Shown: one piece after another, positions 1 through 6,169 of the stretch | How the letters are laid out: each line of letters opens with the position of its first letter | How positions within the stretch are numbered: the stretch's first letter is position 1 | Source of the DNA: Myxococcaceae bacterium | Lineage (GTDB): Bacteria > Myxococcota > Myxococcia > Myxococcales > Myxococcaceae | DNA length: 8,366 nt | Reading direction: 5' to 3' | NCBI GenBank assembly: GCA_018262385.1 | Contig: JAGSPQ010000300.1 | Coordinates: 1-8,366, forward strand | Translations under genes and position numbers: made by a program | Notes under the pieces: model-generated | Seen by the model: only the letters and a program-made list of their open reading frames with translations | The model's database searches: none | What the model was told of the DNA's origin: nothing

Positions 1-1
1 C

Positions 2-1564
2 AACGAAGGGTTCGCCACCTACCTGGGGAGCCTCGCCGAGGACAACTACAACGAGAACGACATGGTCGAGGTGCAGAACGCCGCCTACATCTTCGACGGC
101 TACTTCGCCCAGGAAGCCGGCCCCCGCTCGCACGCGCTGACCGGCCGCGGCGGCTCGAGCCCCGAGGAGATGTTCGATTCGATCTCCTACACCAAGGGGG
201 CGATGGTGCTGCGGATGCTCGACACCTGGATCGGGCGCGCCGAGATGAAGAAGGCGCTCAAGGCCTACCTCGAGAAGCACGCGCTCGGCACCGCGACCAG
301 CGACGACTTCTTCGCCGCGGTGTTCGCCAGCACCAAGAAAGAGAAGGAGCTCAAGCCGTTCAAGGAGGCGTGGCTGAAGAAGAAGGGATACCCGGTGCTG
401 TTCCCGGAAGTCACCTACTCGGGCGGCACGGCGACGATCACCATCCGCCAGCAGCCGGTGCACCCCGACGAGAAGGGCCCGTTCGTCTTCAAGCTGCCGG
501 TGGTGCTCCACCGCGCGCTGGAGCCGAAGTACGCGAAGGAAGAGCTGATCGTCGTCGACAAGCCGATCGTGACGGTGAAGGTCGAGGTGCCGGGCGCGCC
601 GCAGTGGGTGAACTGGAACAAGACCGGCGCCGCGCTGGCGAAGATCAACACCCCCTCGGTGTCGGAGGAACAGTGGGTCGACGCGGCCCGCAACGATCCG
701 GATCCGGTATGGCGGCTGCTGTCCACCTGGGTGCTGCTGGGCGAGCTGGCCAACCCCGAGCTGAAGGCCGAGACCCGGCCGACCGACACCGCGTTCAACG
801 CGATCCTCGACGTGCTGAACAAGGATCCCTCGGCCTACGTGCGCGAGGCGGTGCTGACCAAGCTCTCGCGGACCCGGTGGAAGCGGCTGCCGGCGGACCT
901 CGGGCCTCCGGTGTTCCAGCTGGCCAAGCGGCCCGACCTGGCCGAGGACGCGCTCGGGCAGATCCGGGTGCGCCGGGCGGCGATGGTGCTGCTGGGGAAG
1001 ATCGACTTCCCCGAGGGGCACCGGTACCTGCTGTCGGAGATCCAGAAGAAGGACCAGGACCTCAACTTCCTCTCGGCGCTGGGCGACGGAGTGGCGCACC
1101 TGGGCACCTCGGAGGCGCTGGCCACCCTGTCGGCGGCGATGCGGACCCACAAGCCGCGCGGCTACGCCTGGTACCGCAACACCGCCGAGGCGCTCGGTTC
1201 GGTGGGGAACGTCGACGCGGTGAAGGCGGTGAAGGAGCTCTTCAAGGAGAACGCCGGCAACAACGAGATGATCCGCAACGTGCTCTACCGGCTGGATCAC
1301 AACCACCTGCTCAAGGCGTCGCCCGAGCTGATCAGCTGGGTGCGCGAGGCCGCCCTCGACGAGCAGGCGTACGCCGAGAACATCCGGGCCGAGATGCTCG
1401 AGCTGCTCGAGAACTCGAAGGCCAAAGAGACGAAGGACGCGCTGACGGTGATCGCGGAGAAGTCGGCTTCCGAGCGGCTGAAGAACACCGCCCGCAACCT
1501 GCTCGAGACCAACTTCGCGATGGCGAAGCCCGCCGCGCCCGCGCCGGCCCCGAAGAAGAAGTAG
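2..1564 (+). CDS. M1-family zinc aminopeptidase, C-terminal part (5' end outside window)
   Basis: The frame is open to the left edge and reads NEGFATYLGSL from base 2, so this is the last 520 residues of a longer protein. NEGF is the M1 (gluzincin) signature segment carrying the third zinc ligand, Glu2 (codon 5-7); the HEXXH motif must lie upstream. SYTKGAMVLRML at about residues 62-73 matches the family's conserved YxKG segment, with Tyr63 (codon 188-190) as the transition-state tyrosine. A beta-sandwich like M1 domain III follows (about 140-220), then a long helical C-terminal region with HEAT/ARM-like pairs (about 240-500), and a tail AKPAAPAPAPKKK. M1 enzymes remove N-terminal residues from peptides. 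Whether it is secreted cannot be seen. The stop is 3 bases from the convergent thioredoxin gene. Family assignment is firm; substrate is unknown. Confidence 0.93.
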   Translation, partial: NEGFATYLGSLAEDNYNENDMVEVQNAAYIFDGYFAQEAGPRSHALTGRGGSSPEEMFDSISYTKGAMVLRMLDTWIGRAEMKKALKAYLEKHALGTATSDDFFAAVFASTKKEKELKPFKEAWLKKKGYPVLFPEVTYSGGTATITIRQQPVHPDEKGPFVFKLPVVLHRALEPKYAKEELIVVDKPIVTVKVEVPGAPQWVNWNKTGAALAKINTPSVSEEQWVDAARNDPDPVWRLLSTWVLLGELANPELKAETRPTDTAFNAILDVLNKDPSAYVREAVLTKLSRTRWKRLPADLGPPVFQLAKRPDLAEDALGQIRVRRAAMVLLGKIDFPEGHRYLLSEIQKKDQDLNFLSALGDGVAHLGTSEALATLSAAMRTHKPRGYAWYRNTAEALGSVGNVDAVKAVKELFKENAGNNEMIRNVLYRLDHNHLLKASPELISWVREAALDEQAYAENIRAEMLELLENSKAKETKDALTVIAEKSASERLKNTARNLLETNFAMAKPAAPAPAPKKK

Positions 1565-1567
1565 CCG

Positions 1568-2053
1568 CTACTTCAGCTCGCGCTCGACCGCTTCGATCAG
1601 CGCCTTCGGCTCGGCCACGCCGGCGTAGGCGAACGACAGGGTGCCGTCGCGCCGGAAGATGAACCGGGTCGGCAGCTGCTTGATCGGCCCGAACGGCGTC
1701 TCGCCGGCGCGGACCTGATCGTCGGCGACGATCAGCGGCAGCCGCAGCTCGTTCATCTCGGCGAACGGCTCGAGCACCTTGCGCCCCTCGAGATCCATTC
1801 CGATCAGCACCACCACCAGGTCGCTGGGATGATCCTTCTGCAGCTTGGTCAGCACCGGCAGATCGACCAGGCAGGGGAAGCACCAGGTGGCGATGAAGGT
1901 GACCACCGTGACCCGGCCGTGCGAGCGGGCGGGCCGCCATTCGCCCACTGCGTCCAACGGGAGGGCGCTGAGCGCTTCCTGCACCGTCGGCGCGGGCGGC
2001 GCATGGGCGCACGCCGCGAGCACCACTGCCAGGATCACTGGCAGTTTTTGCAC
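1568..2053 (-). CDS. TlpA-like thioredoxin-fold lipoprotein
   Basis: This 161-residue protein begins MQKLPVILAVVLAAC, a short lipoprotein signal with lipobox LAAC and the lipidated cysteine at residue 15, so it should be anchored outside the cytoplasmic membrane. The rest is a TlpA/AhpC-TSA type thioredoxin fold. The active site is WCFPC (Cys58 and Cys61) after the strand VTVVTFIAT, and LPTRFIF near residue 128 supplies the usual cis-proline. The family transfers reducing equivalents to periplasmic cysteines, for example in cytochrome c maturation or oxidative-stress repair; the partner cannot be read here. The start is GTG at 2053, the only start that gives an intact lipobox. It lies inside the 3' end of fur (19-base overlap), with GGAG 11 bases upstream, so translation is probably coupled to Fur. 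Confidence 0.88.
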   Translation of the reverse strand: MQKLPVILAVVLAACAHAPPAPTVQEALSALPLDAVGEWRPARSHGRVTVVTFIATWCFPCLVDLPVLTKLQKDHPSDLVVVLIGMDLEGRKVLEPFAEMNELRLPLIVADDQVRAGETPFGPIKQLPTRFIFRRDGTLSFAYAGVAEPKALIEAVERELK

Positions 2054-2475
2054 AGCCCGTAGAGCTCCATCTTGTGCGAGACGACCTTGAAGCCGTGGCG
2101 GCGGGCGACCGCGTCCTGCATCGTCTCGATCTTGTCGTTCTCGAACTCCACGATCGTGCCGCAGTTGGTGCAGATCAGGTGGTCGTGGTGGTGCCGGCCG
2201 ACCGCGGCCTCGTAGCGGGTCTGCCCGTCGCCGAAGTTGCGGGCGTGGGCCAGGCCGCTGTCTGACAGCAGCTTCATCGTCCGGTAGACGGTGGCCACCG
2301 AGACCCGCGCGTCGGCGCCGCGCACCTTGTCCCAGAGCTCCTCGACCGAGAGGTGGCCTTCGCTGCCGAAGAAGGTCTCGACGATCAGGGTGCGCTGCCG
2401 GGTGCTCTTCAGCCCGTGCTCGGACATGAAGCGGGCGAGCAGCTGCGCATGGTCCTGTTGCTGCGCGTGGCTCAT
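2035..2475 (-). CDS. fur: Fur-family metal-responsive transcriptional repressor
   Basis: This is 146 residues, the usual Fur length. The N-terminal winged helix (about 1-85) contains GLKSTRQR and SVATVYRTMKLL, the family's DNA-recognition region. Metal-site residues are visible: His41, Glu89, the HHHDH cluster (95-99), Glu110 in IVEF and His134. Structural zinc cysteines are C102xxC105 and C142xxC145. Position 110 is Glu, as in Fur, where PerR-type peroxide sensors carry Asp; this favours iron (or another metal) sensing over peroxide sensing. Zur or another subtype is not excluded. Fur proteins bind DNA when metal-loaded and repress uptake genes. The ATG overlaps the stop of the upstream membrane-protein gene by 4 bases and has a strong AAGGAG 8 bases before it. 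The reading frame is open further upstream but only as a shadow of that neighbour. Confidence 0.93.
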   Translation of the reverse strand: MSHAQQQDHAQLLARFMSEHGLKSTRQRTLIVETFFGSEGHLSVEELWDKVRGADARVSVATVYRTMKLLSDSGLAHARNFGDGQTRYEAAVGRHHHDHLICTNCGTIVEFENDKIETMQDAVARRHGFKVVSHKMELYGLCKNCQ

Positions 2476-3035
2476 GGGAAGCGCTCCTTCCAGGCGGGGA
2501 TGGCGGTGCCCAGATCGCCGCCCTCGTTGAGCCGCACCAGCGCAGCGTGGGCCTGCGCGCGAACGCCCGGCTCGGGATCTGCCAGCAGGCTCACCAGCAC
2601 CGGGGCCGCCGCGGTCTCCCTTCGGTAGCCGGCGACCTCGGCCGCCAGCGCCCGCACCCGCGGGTCCGAGTCGTGGAGCAGCGCGACCAGCGGCGCGGTC
2701 GAGTCGGAGGGCTGCTTGACGAACGGAGAGCCGGGCAGCAACAGCAGCAGGAAGAACAGCACCGCGACGAAGATCTGGAAGAACGCCTTGAACGCCGAGT
2801 ACCGATGGGCGGTGACCAGCGCGAACCGGTAGGCGGCGAAGCCGAGCACGAAGGCGAGGAACACCCAGGGGGCCGACCGCTCGACCCACACCGGCGCCAC
2901 CCCCGGGTTGCTCTGGGTCCACAGCGCCGTGGCGGCCGAGATCACCAGCAGGGCGAACAGCGCGATCGCCAGCTTCGGGCGCACCCGGACGCCGACGACC
3001 GAGGGTTCTTCTTCTTTGGCAGGGTCCGGGTTCAT
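2472..3035 (-). CDS. Membrane protein with three TM helices and C-terminal HEAT repeats
   Basis: From the ATG at 3035 this is 187 residues. Hydrophobic helices lie at about 22-39, 56-75 and 84-101. A soluble tail follows with two HEAT/PBS-type helical pairs, around 112-137 (DSDPRVRALAAEVA) and 142-170 (DPEPGVRAQAHAALVRL). Basic residues before TM1 and between TM2 and TM3, with none in the TM1-TM2 loop until Arg53, suggest N-in topology with the HEAT tail in the periplasm; this is inference. HEAT repeats usually bind other proteins, and no enzyme motif is visible. It is the first gene of the operon with fur (4-base overlap) and the thioredoxin lipoprotein. A GTG at 3065 would add ten residues, but it lies upstream of the best -10 element and the added residues look unconserved. 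Function is unknown. Confidence 0.78.
   Translation of the reverse strand: MNPDPAKEEEPSVVGVRVRPKLAIALFALLVISAATALWTQSNPGVAPVWVERSAPWVFLAFVLGFAAYRFALVTAHRYSAFKAFFQIFVAVLFFLLLLLPGSPFVKQPSDSTAPLVALLHDSDPRVRALAAEVAGYRRETAAAPVLVSLLADPEPGVRAQAHAALVRLNEGGDLGTAIPAWKERFP
2484..2489 (-). promoter_or_regulatory. Ribosome binding site of fur
   Basis: AAGGAG on the minus strand lies 8 bases before the fur ATG at 2475 and inside the end of the upstream gene. It fixes the fur start and excludes the longer open frame. The bases form part of a short 5-bp inverted repeat (2477-2491), which may slightly mask the site. Confidence 0.8.
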
Positions 3036-3062
3036 TGACTTGCTCGGAAGAGTCCTTATACG
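3035..3062 (+). promoter_or_regulatory. Candidate sigma-70-type promoter of the 3100-5449 gene set
   Basis: TTGACT (3035-3040, 5/6 to the -35 consensus) is followed after 16 bases by TATACG (3057-3062, 4/6 to the -10 consensus). The predicted start is near 3069, about 30 bases before the ATG at 3100. It lies in an unusually AT-richer patch of a GC-rich region, which supports a real promoter. The -35 overlaps the first base of the divergent gene's start codon. Confidence 0.5.
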
Positions 3063-3084
3063 CACACCCTCTTCAAACTTTCGA
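3055..3084 (-). promoter_or_regulatory. Candidate promoter of the HEAT-fur-thioredoxin operon
   Basis: On the minus strand TATAAG (3060-3055) is a 5/6 match to the sigma-70 -10 consensus. TCGAAA (3084-3079) is a 4/6 match to the -35, with an 18-base spacer. Transcription would start near 3048, giving a leader of about 13 bases before the ATG at 3035. The -35 is weak. The -10 overlaps that of the opposing promoter. No Fur-box-like AT-rich palindrome is visible. Confidence 0.4.
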
Positions 3085-3099
3085 CAGGCCTTCTAACCG

Positions 3100-4284
3100 A
3101 TGGAGCAGTGGCAGCGCAGGCGGCATCCCGACGACGTCCCCACCCCGATCGCGGTGGCCGTCGCCGACTTTTGCCGCCGAGCCAGAGGACAGGCCCCGGC
3201 GTCGGTGGTCCGCGAGGCCCTCGCGGTGCTCTCGGACGACGATGACTTCCGGGTCAAAGAGCTGACCGACGCCGAGCCGTCGGTGCGGCCGCTGGGCCCG
3301 TTCGCGGTGGTCGACGTGGTGAGCGGGACGGCGCCGGCGGTGGCGGCCCAGCGCGAGCTGACCGGTTATTACGACCTGGTGCGGTCGATGGCGGCAAAGA
3401 CCGAGGCCCCGGCGCGCCCTTCCCCTCCGCCGCCCGCTCCGGTGCGCAAGGGGGTCAAGCCGAAGGCGGGGGCCGAGGTGGCGCGCGAGGGCCGCAAGCA
3501 GAAGAAGGTGGCGGCGACGATCGCGCAGAAGATCGCTCCGAAGAAGCGGCTGCCTGCCGCCGCGGCCAGCCTCCCCCCTCCGGCCGAGGTGGCCTCGCCG
3601 TGGAAGAAGCGCCAGCTGCCCACCCCGCGCGGGAAGTTCACCCGCATCGAGGCCGAGGCCAGCCGCTTCGACGAGCTGTACCGGCCGGCCGCCAGGGACG
3701 AGCTGCTGGGCCTGATCGCGCAGACCGGCAACCGGATCTCGCTGCGCAAGACGCTCGAGCGGCAGTACGTGGTCCGCCGCGGCGTCGGCCCCTCGCCCGA
3801 CGACATCGACGCCCTGCTCGAGCACCACAAGCTCTCCAGGGCGATCGCCCGCCAGGAACGGGAGGCGATCCTCTCGTCGCTGACCGAGAACCACGGCGCG
3901 CTGGTGAAGGTGGCCGACGCGATGGCGCTCAACGCGTTCGAGCTCGACCGGCTGATCGCGGTGATCGGCGTTCGCGGCGAAGTGACCGAGATCCGCGACC
4001 GCTGGGTGCGCGAGGCGCTGTCGATCCGTAACCTCCCGATGCGGCTGGAGATGTTGGGCCGGGGGAAATACCTGGCCGATCTGAAGATCGTCCGCCGGTT
4101 CAAGGAAGCGCTGGTGCGCGATGTCCTCGAGCTGCTCGAGGAGCTGCCGGTGATGGCGGATCTCGAACAACTGGTTACGGTGGCAGCCAAACGCCACGCG
4201 CTCAACCCAGAGTCCCTGCGCACCGCGATCGACCGCCTTGGAATTGAGACCCAACTCGACTTTCAGCCTGCTTCCGAAACCTGA
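3100..4284 (+). CDS. Putative DNA-binding protein with repeated Fis-like helix-turn-helix modules
   Basis: This is a 394-residue soluble protein with no signal or membrane segment. Residues 1-98 form a compact N-terminal domain I do not recognise. Residues about 100-178 are a Pro/Ala/Lys-rich, strongly basic linker. The C-terminal half (about 185-385) is helical. Residues 264-291 (ENHGALVKVADAMALNAFELDRL, key residues Gly266, Ala272, Leu277, Asn278, Leu282, Gly290) resemble the Fis C-terminal HTH. Residues 360-382 repeat the pattern (Ala363, Leu368, Asn369, Leu373, Ile377, Gly381). A looser third copy may lie at 205-243. This suggests a nucleoid or transcription factor, but the target is unknown. 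The ATG at 3100 has only a weak AGG 12 bases upstream. It begins a same-strand set with the FmdB-type and lipoprotein genes. The gene is confident; the function is tentative. Confidence 0.72.
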   Translation: MEQWQRRRHPDDVPTPIAVAVADFCRRARGQAPASVVREALAVLSDDDDFRVKELTDAEPSVRPLGPFAVVDVVSGTAPAVAAQRELTGYYDLVRSMAAKTEAPARPSPPPPAPVRKGVKPKAGAEVAREGRKQKKVAATIAQKIAPKKRLPAAAASLPPPAEVASPWKKRQLPTPRGKFTRIEAEASRFDELYRPAARDELLGLIAQTGNRISLRKTLERQYVVRRGVGPSPDDIDALLEHHKLSRAIARQEREAILSSLTENHGALVKVADAMALNAFELDRLIAVIGVRGEVTEIRDRWVREALSIRNLPMRLEMLGRGKYLADLKIVRRFKEALVRDVLELLEELPVMADLEQLVTVAAKRHALNPESLRTAIDRLGIETQLDFQPASET

Positions 4285-4306
4285 GGGTTCGGGCTGAACC
4301 AAACAT

Positions 4307-4312
4307 GAGGAG
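4307..4312 (+). promoter_or_regulatory. Ribosome binding site of the FmdB-type gene
   Basis: GAGGAG ends 6 bases before the ATG at 4319. It is the strongest Shine-Dalgarno on the plus strand of this window and supports that start. Confidence 0.8.
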
Positions 4313-4318
4313 CCCCTG

Positions 4319-4705
4319 ATGCCGATCTACGAATACACCTGTGAGAAGTGCGGCACCCGCATCGACGTGCTGCAGAAGATGGACGCGGCAGCGCCAGGCC
4401 AGTGCGGCAGCTGCGGCGCCGAAGGGACGATGGCCCGCCAGGTGAGCCGGACCAGCTTCGTGCTCAAAGGCGGCGGCTGGTACTCGGATCTGTACGGCTC
4501 GTCGAAGAAGGACGGGTCGACCTCGCCTTCCCCTTCCAGCACCAGCACCGGCAGCACCACCCCCGCGGCCCCGGCGGCGGCGACCGACTCGACCAAGAAG
4601 GACTCGAGTGGAAGCGGTAACACGGGCGGCTCCAGCCCCCCGGCCAGCGGCGGGACCCCGTCGTCCAGTGGCGGAACCGGCGGCACCAGCGCGTCGCCCG
4701 GCTGA
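4319..4705 (+). CDS. FmdB-type zinc-ribbon protein with low-complexity tail
   Basis: The N-terminus MPIYEYTCEKCGTRIDVLQK is the hallmark of the FmdB / putative regulatory protein family. Four cysteines, C8xxC11 and C29xxC32, make a single zinc ribbon within about 50 residues. Residues 41-62 (QVSRTSFVLKGGGWYSDLYG) match the usual FmdB end. The remaining roughly 65 residues are a Ser/Thr/Gly/Pro-rich disordered tail, giving 128 residues in all. The family is named after a formamidase-operon gene in a methylotroph; its biochemical role is not established, and zinc or nucleic-acid binding is only inferred. The gene lies 34 bases after the HTH protein and 42 bases before the lipoprotein on the same strand, so co-transcription is likely. 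Family assignment is firm; function is unknown. Confidence 0.9.
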   Translation: MPIYEYTCEKCGTRIDVLQKMDAAAPGQCGSCGAEGTMARQVSRTSFVLKGGGWYSDLYGSSKKDGSTSPSPSSTSTGSTTPAAPAAATDSTKKDSSGSGNTGGSSPPASGGTPSSSGGTGGTSASPG

Positions 4706-4747
4706 AGAAGTTGGCCGGGGTGCCCGGGCGAAGGTAAGAGCGGGCGG

Positions 4748-5449
4748 ATGACGCGCTTGCCTCTCGCCGCCGCCCTGCTGCTCGTTGGTTGCACCACCAC
4801 CCAGGTCTACATCCCGTCCGAGGCCCGCCCGGGGATCGTCCGCCAGCTCGAGGGCGAGGACCGGTTCCTCAAGGTCTCGTTCTTCGTCACCCCCTTCTTC
4901 GGAGACGCGTCGAAGAAGCTGCTGGCGGCGGTGCAGCCGGATGAGCTGCGGCTGCTGCAGAACACCGACGGCACCCCGATTCACCCCGGCGCGGTCGAGG
5001 CGGTCTTTCCCGCCGGCACCCTGGTCCGGATCAAGAAGGTCGAGTTCCCCTCGTCGTTCACGATGGCCGAGCGGATGTTGATGACCCCGCGCACCCTGGT
5101 CTGGGTCCACCTCGACGTGGGGGGGACGCCGAAGACCGCTCCGCCGTACGTGCTGGTGCTGCGGCCGGGGATCCGGGACGAGGCCGAGTTCCTCTCGGAG
5201 GTCGATCGCTACCTGGGCAAGGAAGACCCCAACCCGCGGCTGGTGGCGCTCACTGATCCGATGCGGGAAGCGGTGCTGACCAAGCGCGCGATTCTCGACA
5301 TGACCGCCGACGCGCTGGAGATGGCGTGGGGCTACCCCGAGAGCAAGAAGTACAGCTTCGAGGGCGAGCGGAAGCTCGAGACCTGGACCTGGCCGGGCGG
5401 CAAGCGGGTGGCGCTGCTGAGCGACGGCCGGGTGACCGAGCTGAAGTAG
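4748..5449 (+). CDS. Predicted lipoprotein with BamE-like C-terminal segment
   Basis: This 233-residue protein begins MTRLPLAAALLLVGC, a clear lipoprotein signal with lipobox LVGC and the lipidated cysteine at residue 15. Residues about 16-180 are mixed alpha/beta with no motif I recognise. The C-terminal segment (about 185-233) has a helix followed by AWGYPESKKYS and strands ETWTWPGGKRVALLSDGRV. That is the helix, W-G-x-P, strand-strand pattern common to BamE/SmpA-like domains in many envelope lipoproteins; this rests on pattern only. It is probably an outer-envelope protein, possibly for assembly or scaffolding. The ATG at 4748 has only a weak AAGG 13 bases upstream, but it is the start that gives an intact signal peptide. 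It is last in its same-strand set and converges with the PHP gene. Confidence 0.82.
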   Translation: MTRLPLAAALLLVGCTTTQVYIPSEARPGIVRQLEGEDRFLKVSFFVTPFFGDASKKLLAAVQPDELRLLQNTDGTPIHPGAVEAVFPAGTLVRIKKVEFPSSFTMAERMLMTPRTLVWVHLDVGGTPKTAPPYVLVLRPGIRDEAEFLSEVDRYLGKEDPNPRLVALTDPMREAVLTKRAILDMTADALEMAWGYPESKKYSFEGERKLETWTWPGGKRVALLSDGRVTELK

Positions 5450-6150
5450 CGAAGGTCAGTTGCGCCAGCGGCCTCGGCGGGCCTGCTTCTTCTGGTGCTT
5501 GCGCTGGGTCGCCTCGTGCGCCTTCGCACCGGCCACATCTGCCCCTCGAGGATCGCCTTCACCAGCTCGCCCTGCGTCTTCACCGAGTGCTTGAAGAGCG
5601 TGGCCGCGTAGCCCAGCTCGTCGAGCGAGCTGCGCGCGTCGCTGCCGGCGACTCCGGGGAGCTTGAGCGCCAGCGCCGCTTCGATCGCCTGCTCATTCGA
5701 GCCGGGGCGCACCCGCGGGTTGTAGACCTCGATCCCCGACAGGCAGGTGAGGGTCTTCACGTAGTCGCCCGCCGGGTGAGACGAGTCGCGATCGTAGGGG
5801 CGCGCCGCGACGATCGCCGCGCCGAGCGACTTCATCTTCGCCAGGCACTCCTCGGCGTTCCACGGCTTCTCGCGGTTGCTGCCCCACAGCTGCGCCGGCT
5901 CGGGCGCCTTCAGCGGCTCGGGCAGGAAGCAGAGGTACTGGCCGCGATCGGTCGCCAGCTCGAGGCCGATGAAGATCTTCAGCCGGGTGCTCTTCGCCAG
6001 GTCGAGCAGCTCGTCGCAGCCGTCCTGGGTGTTGGTCTCGGTGAACGCGACCCCGTCGAGGCCGTGCGACTCGGCTCGGGCGAGGACCAGCTTCGGGTCG
6101 AGCTGGCAGTCGCGCGACAGCCAGGAGTGAACGTGCAGATCGATCAGCAT
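5332..6150 (-). CDS. PHP-domain protein with altered metal site; probable frameshift near 3' end
   Basis: Residues 1-203 are a polymerase-and-histidinol-phosphatase (PHP) fold: MLIDLHVHSW opens with the HxH motif (His6, His8), and Glu64 (GLE) and Glu141 (IEVYN) are kept. Three histidines typical of PHP metal sites are replaced: TEHN reads TETN (Thr39), AHPY reads ARPY (Arg117) and SDAH reads SDAR (Arg173). PHP enzymes are metal-dependent phosphoesterases; activity here is uncertain. As written the frame runs 272 residues, but the last 69 are Arg/Ser/Pro-rich and the end overlaps the convergent lipoprotein gene by 118 bases. Shifting frame at the CCCC run (5542-5545) gives a basic tail, ADVAGAKAHEATQ to GRWRN, ending at 5456, 231 residues in all. 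The ATG at 6150 is forced by an in-frame stop upstream; no Shine-Dalgarno is present. Confidence 0.82.
   Translation of the reverse strand: MLIDLHVHSWLSRDCQLDPKLVLARAESHGLDGVAFTETNTQDGCDELLDLAKSTRLKIFIGLELATDRGQYLCFLPEPLKAPEPAQLWGSNREKPWNAEECLAKMKSLGAAIVAARPYDRDSSHPAGDYVKTLTCLSGIEVYNPRVRPGSNEQAIEAALALKLPGVAGSDARSSLDELGYAATLFKHSVKTQGELVKAILEGQMWPVRRRTRRPSASTRRSRPAEAAGATDLRYFSSVTRPSLSSATRLPPGQVQVSSFRSPSKLYFLLSG
5542..5545 (-). other. Probable frameshift site in the PHP gene
   Basis: On the coding strand this is GGGG within GAG-GGG-CAG-ATG. With one more G the reading becomes GAG-GGG-GCA-GAT-GTG-GCC and continues with a lysine/arginine-rich C-terminus to a TGA at 5458-5456, 6 bases short of the neighbour's stop. 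A missing base in a homopolymer is a common sequencing error. A true mutation or programmed slippage are alternatives. Confidence 0.7.
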
Positions 6151-6156
6151 GGGGGA

Positions 6157-6169
6157 CTTATGGCATAAG
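6157..6169. promoter_or_regulatory. Perfect inverted repeat in divergent spacer; possible two-way promoter or operator
   Basis: CTTATG-G-CATAAG is a perfect 6-bp inverted repeat around one central base. It fills the middle of the 26-base spacer between the PHP gene (-, start 6150) and the 62-residue gene (+, start 6177). CATAAG is a 4/6 match to the -10 consensus on both strands, ending 7 bases before the plus-strand ATG and 6 bases before the minus-strand ATG. Neither gene has a Shine-Dalgarno, so leaderless transcripts in both directions are plausible. No good -35 is seen. A repressor operator is the alternative. Confidence 0.45.

Noticed and set aside
1332..2012. 226-residue minus-strand open frame across the peptidase and thioredoxin genes
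   Set aside because: Ala/Arg/Ser-rich composition, and it crosses two well-supported genes in another frame.
2477..2491. 5-bp inverted repeat overlapping the fur ribosome binding site
   Set aside because: Too short to claim a regulatory switch; noted only as possible slight masking.
2476..2922. Upstream extension of the fur frame
   Set aside because: The extension is Arg/Gly/Ala-rich and overlaps the membrane HEAT gene. A strong AAGGAG and the normal Fur N-terminus fix the start at 2475.
3036..3065. GTG at 3065 as start of the HEAT membrane protein
   Set aside because: It would lie upstream of the best -10 element, and the added residues look unconserved; the ATG at 3035 is preferred, though not proved.
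4126..4142. CTCGAGCTGCTCGAG also seen near 1397
   Set aside because: Both copies encode a leucine/glutamate helix (LELLE) with preferred GC-rich codons; coincidence of coding, not a DNA repeat.
4286..4300. Small hairpin GGTTC-GGGCT-GAACC after the HTH gene
   Set aside because: The stem is only 5 bp with no T-tract, and the next gene follows at once; not credible as a terminator.
3073..4302. 409-residue minus-strand open frame covering the HTH gene
   Set aside because: It lies antisense to a better-supported gene, is dominated by Arg/His/Gln/Leu, and shows no motif. Such shadows are expected in GC-rich DNA.
4202..5110. 302-residue minus-strand open frame opposite the FmdB and lipoprotein genes
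   Set aside because: Low-complexity Gly/Ala/Arg translation antisense to two recognisable proteins.
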